Positions 1 through 6,463 of a DNA stretch of 9,728 nt are shown piece after piece. The notes below the pieces were generated by a model. That model worked only from the letters and a program-made list of their open reading frames with translations. It was not told the DNA's origin and searched no databases. The position numbers and the translations under genes were made by a program. Within the stretch, counting starts at the first letter, position 1. The number at the start of each line of letters is the position of its first letter. The DNA is from a bacterium (lineage in GTDB: Bacteria > Actinomycetota > Acidimicrobiia > Acidimicrobiales > Bin134), in the NCBI GenBank assembly GCA_028820035.1, contig JAPPKI010000008.1, positions 1-9,728 of the forward strand, written 5' to 3'.

Positions 1-97
1 CCATGATGTTGTCCAACTCCAACTGCTCTTTGAGGAGGTCGCGGATCTCTGCCCGATACAGGGCTTGAAGCCGGGGGGCGGTTGCAGTGGCAGCCAT
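1..97 (-). CDS. rplE: 50S ribosomal protein L5, N-terminal fragment (continues past left edge)
   Basis: Only about the first 32 codons are in the window. They read MAATATAPRLQALYRAEIRD and then LLKEQLELDNIM. This matches the start of L5, where a R-L-x-x-x-Y-R-x-E-I pattern precedes a hydrophobic helix. L5 sits in the central protuberance of the 50S subunit and binds 5S rRNA. The ATG shares one base with the TAA stop of rplX (TAATG), so translation is probably coupled to L24. The rplX-rplE order is the standard spc-operon order. Identification rests on this short N-terminus plus context; the rest of the gene lies to the left of the window. Confidence 0.88.
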   Translation of the reverse strand, partial: MAATATAPRLQALYRAEIRDLLKEQLELDNIM

Positions 98-405
98 TAC
101 AGATCAACTCCCGTGCGGCGGCAGACGCGGATCTTTCGCCCATCGGTGTCGAACCGATATCCCACCCGAGTGGGGCGACCGTCGGCCGGGCTGATCACCG
201 CCACGTTGGCGGCTCTAATGGGCATCTCCTTGTCGATGATGCCGGTCTGCATGACTCCCTGACGAGGCCCTTGGTGCTTGGTGGCGATGTTCACACCGTC
301 GACGATCACGGTTCCCTCGGCCGGGAAGGCGAAGACGACCTCGCCCTCCTTGCCGCGGTCTTTCCCGCTGAGCACTCGAACCCGGTCTCCCTTGCGGATC
401 TTCAT
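97..405 (-). CDS. rplX: 50S ribosomal protein L24
   Basis: A 102-residue protein of normal L24 length. It opens with MKIRKGDRVRVLSGKDRGKE, the KOW motif (residues 2-30) typical of L24, followed by a VDGVNIATKH segment and a conserved PIRAANVAVISP stretch. L24 is an early assembly initiator of the 50S subunit and binds the 5' region of 23S rRNA near the exit tunnel. The gene follows rplN after 5 bp and its TAA stop overlaps the rplE start. There is no extension or oddity. Confidence 0.97.
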   Translation of the reverse strand: MKIRKGDRVRVLSGKDRGKEGEVVFAFPAEGTVIVDGVNIATKHQGPRQGVMQTGIIDKEMPIRAANVAVISPADGRPTRVGYRFDTDGRKIRVCRRTGVDL

Positions 406-410
406 GGCAG

Positions 411-779
411 CTACAACACCTCCGGTGCCAGCGACACAATGCGCATGAAGCGCTTGTCGCGCAGTTCCCGGCCCACCGGTCCGAAGATGCGGGTTCCCCG
501 CGGCTGCTGCTGTTCATTGATGAGCACGGCGGCGTTCTCGTCGAAGCGGATGTAAGAGCCGTCTTTGCGGCGTTTTTCTTTCTTGGCCCGAACCAATACA
601 CAGCGCACCACTTCGCCCTTGCGGACTGCGGCGCCGGGCATGGCGTCTTTGACGGTGGCCACGAACACGTCGCCGATGGTGGCGTAGCGCTTGCGGGACG
701 AGCCCAGCACCCGAATGCAAAGCACTTCTTTGGCACCGGAATTGTCGGCCACTTTGACCCGGGTCTCTTGTTGGATCAT
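411..779 (-). CDS. rplN: 50S ribosomal protein L14
   Basis: A 122-residue protein, exactly the usual L14 length, beginning [20 protein letters not shown]. The conserved VADNSGAK and the [14 protein letters not shown] block near residues 70-85 identify it. L14 lies at the subunit interface of the 50S, contacts L19 and binds 23S rRNA; the silencing factor RsfS binds it in other bacteria. A longer in-frame start 33 bp upstream would add 11 residues that L14 never has, so the inner ATG is chosen. That ATG overlaps the rpsQ stop as ATGA, which supports both the start and translational coupling. Confidence 0.97.
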   Translation of the reverse strand: MIQQETRVKVADNSGAKEVLCIRVLGSSRKRYATIGDVFVATVKDAMPGAAVRKGEVVRCVLVRAKKEKRRKDGSYIRFDENAAVLINEQQQPRGTRIFGPVGRELRDKRFMRIVSLAPEVL

Positions 780-1063
780 CGGGCACGCTCCACGATCTCC
801 AGCAGCCGCCACCGCTTGGTCTTGGACAGGGGGCGGGTTTCTTGCACCCGCACCCGATCGCCCACTGCGAGCTCATTGGACTCGTCGTGGACATACAGCC
901 GGGTGGTGCGCTGCACGGTCTTGTTGTAACGGCGATGTCGGACGCGGTCGGTGGAAACCACCACCGCGGTCTTATCCATGGACACTGACGTCACCATCCC
1001 CTCCCGCACCTTGCGGCGGTTGGGCCGGGTTTCGGTCTGCGTCTCAGTTGTCGGGTCAGCCAC
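776..1063 (-). CDS. rpsQ: 30S ribosomal protein S17
   Basis: S17 is recognised by [20 protein letters not shown], a [16 protein letters not shown] segment and [20 protein letters not shown], the OB-fold core of the family. It is a primary 16S rRNA binder in the 30S body. I place the start at a GTG at 1063, giving 95 residues. It has a perfect GGAGG 6 nt upstream, and it overlaps the rpmC stop in the compact form GTGGCTGA (8 bp). An ATG 27 bp further upstream would add MKPRWRRPA and a deeper overlap, which seems less likely. The N-terminal 15 or so residues are Thr/Glu-rich and variable. The stop overlaps the rplN start. Confidence 0.94.
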   Translation of the reverse strand: MADPTTETQTETRPNRRKVREGMVTSVSMDKTAVVVSTDRVRHRRYNKTVQRTTRLYVHDESNELAVGDRVRVQETRPLSKTKRWRLLEIVERAR

Positions 1064-1295
1064 TGCCGGCCTCCTCCATCTGGGCTTCAAGCGCCTCTGC
1101 GGCTTGGATCTCCCGCATCCGCAGCTCGGTCATGGCCCGGGCCACTTCCTTTTTGGCCTGCTTCAAGCGGGCGGTGTTGTCCAAGCGGCCGGTGACGATT
1201 TGGAAGCGGAGCTTGAACACCTCTTCTTTGGCCTCGTCCAGTTGCTCAATGAGATCGGCGTCGCTCAGGTTCTGCCAGTTGGTCATTCGGGCCAT
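1056..1295 (-). CDS. rpmC: 50S ribosomal protein L29
   Basis: A 79-residue protein starting MARMTNWQNLSDADLIEQLD. The helical pattern L-x-D-A-D-L-x-x-x-L-x-x-A-K-x-E-x-F-x-L-R-F-Q is diagnostic of L29, a two-helix protein near the tunnel exit that forms part of the docking site for trigger factor and SRP. The open frame extends 36 codons further upstream into rplP, but those residues are not L29-like. A GAGAGG motif 8 nt before 1295 supports this start; an ATG three codons in (1286) is the alternative. A 46-bp gap separates it from rplP, one of the two largest gaps in the operon. The C-terminal tail, about 10 residues rich in Glu and Ala, is slightly longer than in E. coli. Confidence 0.94.
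   Translation of the reverse strand: MARMTNWQNLSDADLIEQLDEAKEEVFKLRFQIVTGRLDNTARLKQAKKEVARAMTELRMREIQAAEALEAQMEEAGSG
1070..1074 (-). promoter_or_regulatory. Shine-Dalgarno that decides the rpsQ start
   Basis: GGAGG on the minus strand lies 6 nt before the GTG at 1063, inside the 3' end of rpmC. Its ideal spacing supports the GTG rather than the upstream in-frame ATG as the S17 start. Confidence 0.7.
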
Positions 1296-1341
1296 GGCTA
1301 CCGCCTCTCCCAGCACCAGGTGGTTTCGCAAGTCATAGCGA

Positions 1342-1755
1342 TCAGCCCTCCTGGCGCTCGACGAATCGAGCTTTGATCGGGAGCTTCTGGATTCCCCGCT
1401 CAATGGCCGTTTTGGCCACCTCGCGGTCGTGGTAGGACAGCTCGAACAGGATGCGGCCTGGTTTCACGACCGCCACCCAGCGCTCGGGATTGCCCTTGCC
1501 CGAGCCCATGCGGGTTTCCGCCGGCTTCTCGGTTACCGGCTTGTCGGGGAAGATGTTGATCCAAACCTTGCCGCCCCGTCGAATGTGGCGGGTGATGGCG
1601 ATACGGGTGGCTTCGATCTGGCGCGCCGTGATCCACCCCGGTTCGAGGGCCTTGATGCCGTACTCGCCGAAAGTCACCGTGGTGCCGCCTTTGGCGATGC
1701 CTTTGGTCCGGCCTCGATGGTGTTTGCGGTGCTTGACCTTTTTGGGCATCAACAT
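1342..1755 (-). CDS. rplP: 50S ribosomal protein L16
   Basis: A 137-residue protein of normal L16 length, with [20 protein letters not shown] at the N-terminus, then [57 protein letters not shown] and a final LPIKARFV. L16 helps shape the A-site and the peptidyl-transferase region. The MGSGKG segment holds the conserved Arg (R-M-G-S-G-K-G) that in other bacteria is the target of the hydroxylase YcfD/RoxA; no such enzyme is in the window. The start has AGGA 6-7 nt upstream. A 53-bp gap precedes it after rpsC. The sequence resembles actinobacterial L16. Confidence 0.97.
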   Translation of the reverse strand: MLMPKKVKHRKHHRGRTKGIAKGGTTVTFGEYGIKALEPGWITARQIEATRIAITRHIRRGGKVWINIFPDKPVTEKPAETRMGSGKGNPERWVAVVKPGRILFELSYHDREVAKTAIERGIQKLPIKARFVERQEG

Positions 1756-1808
1756 GGCTGGTCCTGGCCCTTGCGGTGGTGGATGGCGTCGGGAGTCAAC
1801 ATGGCGGA

Positions 1809-2711
1809 TCAGTCGGCATCGCCGGGGCGGAAGTGCGGCGTCTCGCGGTGCTCGCGAGTGGTGCGGAGGATGTCCTCCTCCTCCTCGAGCAACTTCTCGA
1901 ACTCTGGATCGGCTTCTTTGATCAGCGGGGCGGGTTCTTCGGTGTCCTCGGGCCGGTCGAGGTCGGTTTGGCGCCGGGCCGCGGCCGACGAGACCACTGC
2001 CCGGGGCTTTTGGGTGCCGGATGCCTCGCCCACCGCCATGGCCGCCTCTCGGCTGATCTTGTCTTCGGCCTGGGTCTTATAGGGGAGGATGTCGCCCTTG
2101 TAGATCCACACCTTCACCCCGATGCGGCCGTAGGTGGTGTGGGCTTCTCTGAAGCCATAGTCGATGTCGGCACGAAGGGTATGCAGGGGAACCCGGCCCT
2201 CCCGGTACCACTCGGTGCGGGCCATCTCCGAGCCGCCCAAACGGCCGGAGCACTGCACCCGGATGCCAAGAGCGCCGGCTTTCTGGGCGTTTTGGACCGC
2301 TCGCTTCATGGCTCGGCGGAAAGCCACCCGGTTGGCCAGTTGGTCGGCCACGCCCTGGGAAATGAGGGCGGCATCCAGCTCGGGCTGCTTGATCTCCTGA
2401 ATATTGAGCTGGACCCGGTTGTTGCCGGTGATCTTGGCCAGGCCGTTGCGCAGCCGATCGGCCTCGCTGCCCCGGCGCCCGATGACGATTCCCGGTCGGG
2501 CGGTGTGGACGTCTACTCGCAACCGATCGCGAGTGCGCTCGATCTCGATGCGGCTGATGGCGGCGTGGGGCAGCTCTGTCATCAGGTAGTCGCGAACTTT
2601 CCAGTCTTCGATGATGAAGTCGCCGTACTCTCGCCGGTTGGCGAACCAGCGTGATTTCCAATCAGTGGTAACCCCGAGTCGGAACCCGTAGGGGTTGATC
2701 TTCTGGCCCAT
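1809..2711 (-). CDS. rpsC: 30S ribosomal protein S3 with acidic C-terminal extension
   Basis: A 300-residue S3, against about 230 in E. coli and roughly 270 in mycobacteria. It begins [20 protein letters not shown]. The KH domain spans about residues 40-110 with the G-x-x-G loop in [10 protein letters not shown] (74-83). The C-terminal S3 domain runs to about 212 and includes [20 protein letters not shown] and [18 protein letters not shown]3 lines the mRNA entry channel. Residues 213-300 are an extension with an Ala/Arg part (SSAAARRQ) and then an acidic run containing [10 protein letters not shown], possibly a helix. The ATG overlaps the rplV stop (TGATG). Confidence 0.96.
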   Translation of the reverse strand: MGQKINPYGFRLGVTTDWKSRWFANRREYGDFIIEDWKVRDYLMTELPHAAISRIEIERTRDRLRVDVHTARPGIVIGRRGSEADRLRNGLAKITGNNRVQLNIQEIKQPELDAALISQGVADQLANRVAFRRAMKRAVQNAQKAGALGIRVQCSGRLGGSEMARTEWYREGRVPLHTLRADIDYGFREAHTTYGRIGVKVWIYKGDILPYKTQAEDKISREAAMAVGEASGTQKPRAVVSSAAARRQTDLDRPEDTEEPAPLIKEADPEFEKLLEEEEDILRTTREHRETPHFRPGDAD

Positions 2712-3442
2712 CAGGATTCCTTCTCGTCTTCTTCGGTTTCTTCTTCGGTCTCGTTGTCTTCTTCGGCTACCGCGGCCGTTTCGCCGCCTTCGTCATCGGT
2801 GTCGCCTTCGTCATCGGCCTCGCCTTCGTCGGCGGTGTCCTCGATGTCGTCCTCAACCTCTTCAGCAGCGTCTTCAACATCTTCCGCCAAGGCCTCGTCG
2901 TCGAGTTCTTCCTCGAATGCCTCGATGTCGTCCTCGTCTTGCTCCAGCTCGTCTGCCCTCGCCGCGTCGCGTTCCCGGCTGGCCGCCACTCGGCGACGGC
3001 GAGCTTCGGCAGCCGAGCTGCGCCGACCAGAGCCCTTGAGGGCCATGCGGGCGTCAATGTCGGCCAGCTCCTCTTCGGAGTAGCGAGCCACCACCACGGT
3101 GATGTGGCAGGTCCGCTTGCGAATGCGGGTGGCCCGACCCCGGGCTCGTGGCCGCCAGCGCTTCAACGTGGGGCCCTCATCGGCGTAGCAGGCGGCGACA
3201 AACAACTCGTCGCCATCGAGATCGTCGTTGTGCTCGGCATTGGCCACCGCGGAGTCGAGGCACTTGGCGATCGTGTCGGAGATGCGCCGCTCGGAGAAGG
3301 TCAAAATCTCCCGGGCCTCGGAGTATGACTTACCTCGGACCAAGTCGAGCACTTCTCGGGCCTTGAAGGCCGACGAACGCACATACCTGGCCACGGCCCG
3401 GCTGCCCGGGCGGGTGTCGGTGCCCACGGCGACCGCGGCCAT
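2711..3442 (-). CDS. rplV: 50S ribosomal protein L22 with long acidic C-terminal tail
   Basis: Residues 12-120 are a standard L22: [20 protein letters not shown] at the start, NAEHNDDL in the middle, and the beta-hairpin and end strand [20 protein letters not shown] plus TVVVA. The hairpin reaches into the exit tunnel in known structures. The whole protein is 243 residues, about twice the family norm. Residues 121-160 are mixed charge and Arg/Ala-rich. Residues 161-243 have 48 Asp/Glu out of 83 and only two basic residues. Part of the tail is a hexapeptide repeat ([18 protein letters not shown]). The start at 3442 overlaps the rpsS stop (TGATG); the open frame extends 60 codons further but is not L22-like. 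The function of the tail is unknown. Confidence 0.95.
   Translation of the reverse strand: MAAVAVGTDTRPGSRAVARYVRSSAFKAREVLDLVRGKSYSEAREILTFSERRISDTIAKCLDSAVANAEHNDDLDGDELFVAACYADEGPTLKRWRPRARGRATRIRKRTCHITVVVARYSEEELADIDARMALKGSGRRSSAAEARRRRVAASRERDAARADELEQDEDDIEAFEEELDDEALAEDVEDAAEEVEDDIEDTADEGEADDEGDTDDEGGETAAVAEEDNETEEETEEDEKES
2787..2842. repeat. 18-bp tandem repeat, three copies, inside the rplV tail
   Basis: On the plus strand a CCTTCGTCATCGGTGTCG-type unit recurs with an 18-bp period (starting near 2787, 2805 and 2823), with the third copy diverged. On the coding strand it gives the acidic hexapeptides [12 protein letters not shown] and DTDDEG. The period is a multiple of three, so copy-number change would lengthen or shorten the L22 tail without a frameshift. 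Confidence 0.7.
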
Positions 3443-3720
3443 CAGCGACGGGCTCCCCGCTCTTGGCCGGCGTGGGCCCGGAACGTGCGAGTGGGGGCGA
3501 ATTCGCCCAGCTTGTGGCCCACCATCGACTCGGTGATGTACACCGGCACGTGCTTGCGCCCGTCGTGGACTGCGATGGTGTGGCCCACCATGTCGGGGAT
3601 GATGGTGGAGCGACGGGACCACGTACGGATGACCTGCTTGTTGTTCTGGTCGTTGAGCGCATCGACCTTGCGCAACAAGTGGCCGTCAACGAACGGACCC
3701 TTCTTCAAACTCCTGGGCAT
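3442..3720 (-). CDS. rpsS: 30S ribosomal protein S19
   Basis: A 92-residue protein of ordinary S19 length, starting [20 protein letters not shown]. It contains the invariant [20 protein letters not shown] block and [20 protein letters not shown] near the end. S19 sits in the 30S head, contacts the A-site tRNA region and forms inter-subunit bridges. An AGGGGGA Shine-Dalgarno overlaps the rplB TAA stop just upstream. Its own TGA overlaps the rplV start. Confidence 0.97.
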   Translation of the reverse strand: MPRSLKKGPFVDGHLLRKVDALNDQNNKQVIRTWSRRSTIIPDMVGHTIAVHDGRKHVPVYITESMVGHKLGEFAPTRTFRAHAGQERGARR

Positions 3721-3732
3721 GTGCGGTCCCCC

Positions 3733-4569
3733 TTAGCGACGCTTGCCGCGAGTACGGCGCCGTCGAACGATCATCTGCTGTGACTTCTTCTTCTTGTTGC
3801 GAGTCCGGCCCTCGGGCTTGCCCCAGGGCGACACCGGGTGGCGCCCGCCGGAGGACTTGCCCTCACCACCGCCCAGCGGGTGGTCCACGGGGTTCATGGC
3901 GACACCTCGGGTCTGGGGCCGTACCCCCTTCCAGCGGGCTCGGCCGGCTTTGCCCAGCTTGATGAGCTCAGCCTCGGCGTTGCCCACCTCTCCCACGGTG
4001 GCCCGGCAGTCGATGGGCACTCGGCGCATCTCGGTACTGGGCAGTCGAATGGTGGCGAAACTTCCCTCTTTGGCCACGAGTTGGGCGCTGGCGCCGGCGG
4101 AACGAGCCATGCGGGCTCCGCCGCCGGGCTTGAGCTCAACGGCGTGGATCGTGGTACCCACCGGGATGTAGCGCAACGGCAAGGCGTTGCCCGGCTTGAT
4201 CTCGGAACCGGGACCGTTTTGCAAGATGTCGCCCACGCCCACGCCTTCAGGCGCCAGGACGTAGCGCTTCTCTCCATCGTGGAAGTGCAGCAGCAGGATG
4301 CGGCAGTTGCGGTTGGGGTCGTATTCCACCGAGGCCACGGTGGCCGGGACGCCGTCTTTGGCCCGCTTGAAGTCGATCACGCGATAGCGCTGCTTGTGAC
4401 CGCCGCCCCGGTGACGGGAGGTCATGCGGCCGTGGTTGTTGCGCCCGCCGGTGCTGGGCTTCTTGACGACCAGGGATCGCTCCGGCTTTGTGGTGGTTAT
4501 GCCGGAGAAGTCCGACACGGTCTGAAAGCGTCGGCCGGGGCTGGTGGGATTTCGTCTACGTACTGCCAT
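3733..4569 (-). CDS. rplB: 50S ribosomal protein L2
   Basis: A 278-residue L2 of normal length. Residues 1-50 carry the basic N-terminus with [17 protein letters not shown] and the [20 protein letters not shown] segment. The OB and SH3-like domains follow, with [16 protein letters not shown] and [20 protein letters not shown]. The C-terminal tail has [20 protein letters not shown], with the conserved VDHP histidine of the peptidyl-transferase-proximal loop (Leu replaces the more usual second His in DHPHGGG), then a Lys/Arg-rich end. L2 is required for subunit association and peptidyl-transferase activity. A GAGG overlapping the rplW stop supplies the ribosome-binding site; the gap to rplW is 8 bp. 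Confidence 0.98.
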   Translation of the reverse strand: MAVRRRNPTSPGRRFQTVSDFSGITTTKPERSLVVKKPSTGGRNNHGRMTSRHRGGGHKQRYRVIDFKRAKDGVPATVASVEYDPNRNCRILLLHFHDGEKRYVLAPEGVGVGDILQNGPGSEIKPGNALPLRYIPVGTTIHAVELKPGGGARMARSAGASAQLVAKEGSFATIRLPSTEMRRVPIDCRATVGEVGNAEAELIKLGKAGRARWKGVRPQTRGVAMNPVDHPLGGGEGKSSGGRHPVSPWGKPEGRTRNKKKKSQQMIVRRRRTRGKRR

Positions 4570-4577
4570 GATGTGCC

Positions 4578-4868
4578 TCAGACGTCGAACAATTCGATCT
4601 CGTCGCCTTCGGCCAGTGTGACCAATGCCCGCTTGGTGTCGGGTTTGCGGCCGAAGGTGGGGCTGCGCCGGTTGCGGCGGCGCTTGCCCTTGCGGTTCAT
4701 GGTGTTGACCTTGAGAACGGTGACATCGAACAGCGACTCGATGGCGTCTTTGATCTCAGGCTTGGAAGCAGTGGGGTGAACCCGGAAGGTGTAGACGTTG
4801 GACTCCAGCAACTCGTAGGACTTCTCCGAGACCACCGGGGCGAGCACCACATCGCGGGGATCCTTCAT
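4578..4868 (-). CDS. rplW: 50S ribosomal protein L23
   Basis: A 96-residue protein starting [48 protein letters not shown] and [14 protein letters not shown] identify L23, which sits at the exit tunnel and docks trigger factor and SRP. The length is normal for the family. The start overlaps the rplD stop as ATGA, so the two are likely co-translated. A basic stretch (KGKRRRNRR) matches the rRNA-binding loop. Confidence 0.97.
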   Translation of the reverse strand: MKDPRDVVLAPVVSEKSYELLESNVYTFRVHPTASKPEIKDAIESLFDVTVLKVNTMNRKGKRRRNRRSPTFGRKPDTKRALVTLAEGDEIELFDV

Positions 4869-5575
4869 GATTCGTCCTCCCCGTCGTCATCGGCCTCGTC
4901 GGCTTCTGCTTCGACTGGGGTGTTGGCGGGCAGGGTGTCGAGGGTGAATACCACCACATCGGACACCAGCACGTCGTAGGCATTCAGCTCTCGGGGGCTG
5001 ATGAGATGGACGTGAGGGAGGTTGCGGAAGCTCTTCCACACGTCTGTCTCGTCGCGCTCGGCCACCAGAAGCACTCGACCTTCTACCTTCAATGCGCCGA
5101 GTGCGGCCATCGCATCTTTGGTGCGGGGAGACTCGAACCGCCAGCGGTCCACCACCACTACCTTCTCGTCGCGGGCTCGATCGGACAGCGCCGATCGGAG
5201 GGCCAAGCTGACCATTTTCTTGGGTGTGCGCTGACGGTAACTCCGGGGCTTGGGACCGAGGGCCACGCCCCCTCCCCGCCATTGGGGATTGCGGGTGGAG
5301 CCGTGACGGGCCCGACCCGTGCCCTTCTGACGCCACGGCTTCCCGCCACCGCCTCTGACTTCAGACCTGGTCTTGGTGCTCTGGGTGCCCCGGCGCCGGG
5401 CAGCCAACTGGGCGGTGACTACTTGGTGCATGACGAATACGTTGGGCTCGATACCGAACACTTCGGGGTCTAGGTCTACTGACCCGGTTTTCCGCCCGGA
5501 GGAGGGGTTGCGAACGGTGACGGAGTGCATTTGTCGCACAGGTGCCTCGTCAACGGGGATAGTGGTCATGGTCAT
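4865..5575 (-). CDS. rplD: 50S ribosomal protein L4
   Basis: A 236-residue L4 (E. coli 201). [20 protein letters not shown] leads into the long tunnel-lining loop, residues 65-112, with [20 protein letters not shown] and [20 protein letters not shown]. The C-terminal globular part includes LLVAERDE and [14 protein letters not shown]. The last 15 or so residues are acidic ([15 protein letters not shown]), an extension beyond the core. In E. coli L4 represses its own operon by binding the S10 leader and mimicking its 23S site; whether that holds here is unknown. The first ATG (5575) overlaps the rplC stop as ATGA; a second ATG two codons in is possible. The frame runs 64 codons further up but that part is not L4. 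Confidence 0.96.
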   Translation of the reverse strand: MTMTTIPVDEAPVRQMHSVTVRNPSSGRKTGSVDLDPEVFGIEPNVFVMHQVVTAQLAARRRGTQSTKTRSEVRGGGGKPWRQKGTGRARHGSTRNPQWRGGGVALGPKPRSYRQRTPKKMVSLALRSALSDRARDEKVVVVDRWRFESPRTKDAMAALGALKVEGRVLLVAERDETDVWKSFRNLPHVHLISPRELNAYDVLVSDVVVFTLDTLPANTPVEAEADEADDDGEDES

Positions 5576-6216
5576 TTCGCCCCGTTCTTGACCGCGCTGC
5601 GGATCAACACGGTGGATCCTCGCCGGCCGGGAACCGAGCCCTTGAGCAAGATCAGATCGTTTTCGGTATCCACTTGCACAACCTGGAGGTTCAGCGTTGT
5701 GACCTTCTCGGCGCCCGCTCGCCCGGGCATCTTCTTGCCTCGGAAAATCCTCGAAGGAGTGGCACACTGGCCGACTGCGCCGGGCTTGCGGTGCACTTTG
5801 TGGGCACCGTGGCTGGCTTTTTGACCGCTGAAATTGTGCCGCTTCATGACCCCGGAGAAACCCTTGCCTTTGCTGACGCCGGTGACGTCAACCAACTCGC
5901 CTCCGTCGAACACGTCGACCCCGATCTCCTGGCCAGCCTCGTAGGTGCCCACGTCGTCGAGGCGCAGTTCGACCAACTTGCGGCCCGGAGCGACACCCGC
6001 CTTGTCCAAATGGCCACGCTCCGGCTGAGTCAACCGATCGGGACTCTGGGTTCCGTAGGTGACCTGAAGGGCCGAATAGCCATCGGTCTCCGGCCGTTTG
6101 ACCTGCACGATGCGGCAGGGCTCAACCCGCAGCACGGTAACGGGAACGACGCGGTCGTTCTCGTCCCACACCTGGGTCATTCCTACTTTTTCGCCGACAA
6201 TCGCCTTGGCAACCAT
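5572..6216 (-). CDS. rplC: 50S ribosomal protein L3 (first gene of the operon)
   Basis: A 214-residue protein of normal L3 length, starting MVAKAIVGEKVGMTQVWDEN. It contains VTVLRVEPCRIVQVK, VTGVSKGKGFSGVMKRHNFS and the loop SHGAHKVHRKPGAVGQCATP followed by SRIFRGKKMPG. The Gln in VGQ corresponds to the residue methylated by PrmB in E. coli. L3 initiates 50S assembly and its loop approaches the peptidyl-transferase centre. The start has AGGG 5 nt upstream. An in-frame ATG 38 codons upstream is rejected because the added residues are not L3-like and would consume the leader. In most bacteria rpsJ precedes rplC; here an untranslated region and a divergent gene do. Confidence 0.97.
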   Translation of the reverse strand: MVAKAIVGEKVGMTQVWDENDRVVPVTVLRVEPCRIVQVKRPETDGYSALQVTYGTQSPDRLTQPERGHLDKAGVAPGRKLVELRLDDVGTYEAGQEIGVDVFDGGELVDVTGVSKGKGFSGVMKRHNFSGQKASHGAHKVHRKPGAVGQCATPSRIFRGKKMPGRAGAEKVTTLNLQVVQVDTENDLILLKGSVPGRRGSTVLIRSAVKNGAK

Positions 6217-6390
6217 CGTGACCCTGCCTTCACGCGAACGCTCCGCACGGGTGCAGACCCATTTGGTGGGACTTTCCGGCGGAGCGGGCTTCGGTTGTGC
6301 CGTCCGGTTCCCGGAGCAGGGTGATTGCACCTTGCAGGCCTAGACGGACGTCGTTTGACACGAACAGTGCCGACCGGAGCCGGCACGAAA
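6217..6390 (-). ncRNA. Structured 5' leader of the rplC operon (putative)
   Basis: The stretch between the predicted transcription start and the rplC ATG is about 170 nt. Three inverted repeats are visible: GTGCCG/CGGCAC (6367-6386, 8-nt loop) at the very 5' end; TCCGG-GAA-CCGGA (around 6308-6320); and an 8-bp perfect pair CGCTCCGC/GCGGAGCG (6239-6246 with 6279-6286), enclosing a small CCCA/TGGG hairpin. The last ends 22 nt before the start codon. E. coli has an S10 leader of similar length that L4 uses for feedback. A role here is inference; no known leader motif is matched. Confidence 0.45.
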
Positions 6391-6395
6391 TAAAA

Positions 6396-6424
6396 ATGAT
6401 AGCGGTTGCTGGTGGAATGGCCAA
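6396..6424 (-). promoter_or_regulatory. Predicted sigma-70-type promoter for the rplC operon
   Basis: On the minus strand TTGGCC (-35, 6424-6419) and TATCAT (-10, 6401-6396) are separated by exactly 17 bp. The matches are 4/6 and 5/6 to consensus. The -10 lies in an A/T-rich patch (TATCATTTTTATTT) that stands out in GC-rich DNA. Transcription would start near 6389-6390, giving a leader of about 170 nt before rplC. Confidence 0.6.
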
Positions 6425-6463
6425 ATCCCCAATCGGGCAAAAGGCGAGGGTTAACGTGAAACC

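Noticed and set aside
1751..1802. A 17-codon minus-strand frame ([17 protein letters not shown]) in the rpsC-rplP gap, overlapping the rplP start
   Set aside because: No convincing ribosome-binding site and no resemblance to anything; a frame this short is easily due to chance.
6355..6360. A perfect TTGACA on the plus strand upstream of the AI-2E-family gene, a possible -35 box
   Set aside because: No -10-like hexamer lies 16-18 bp downstream (that DNA is GAGCCGGC); the A/T-rich patch is about 30 bp away.
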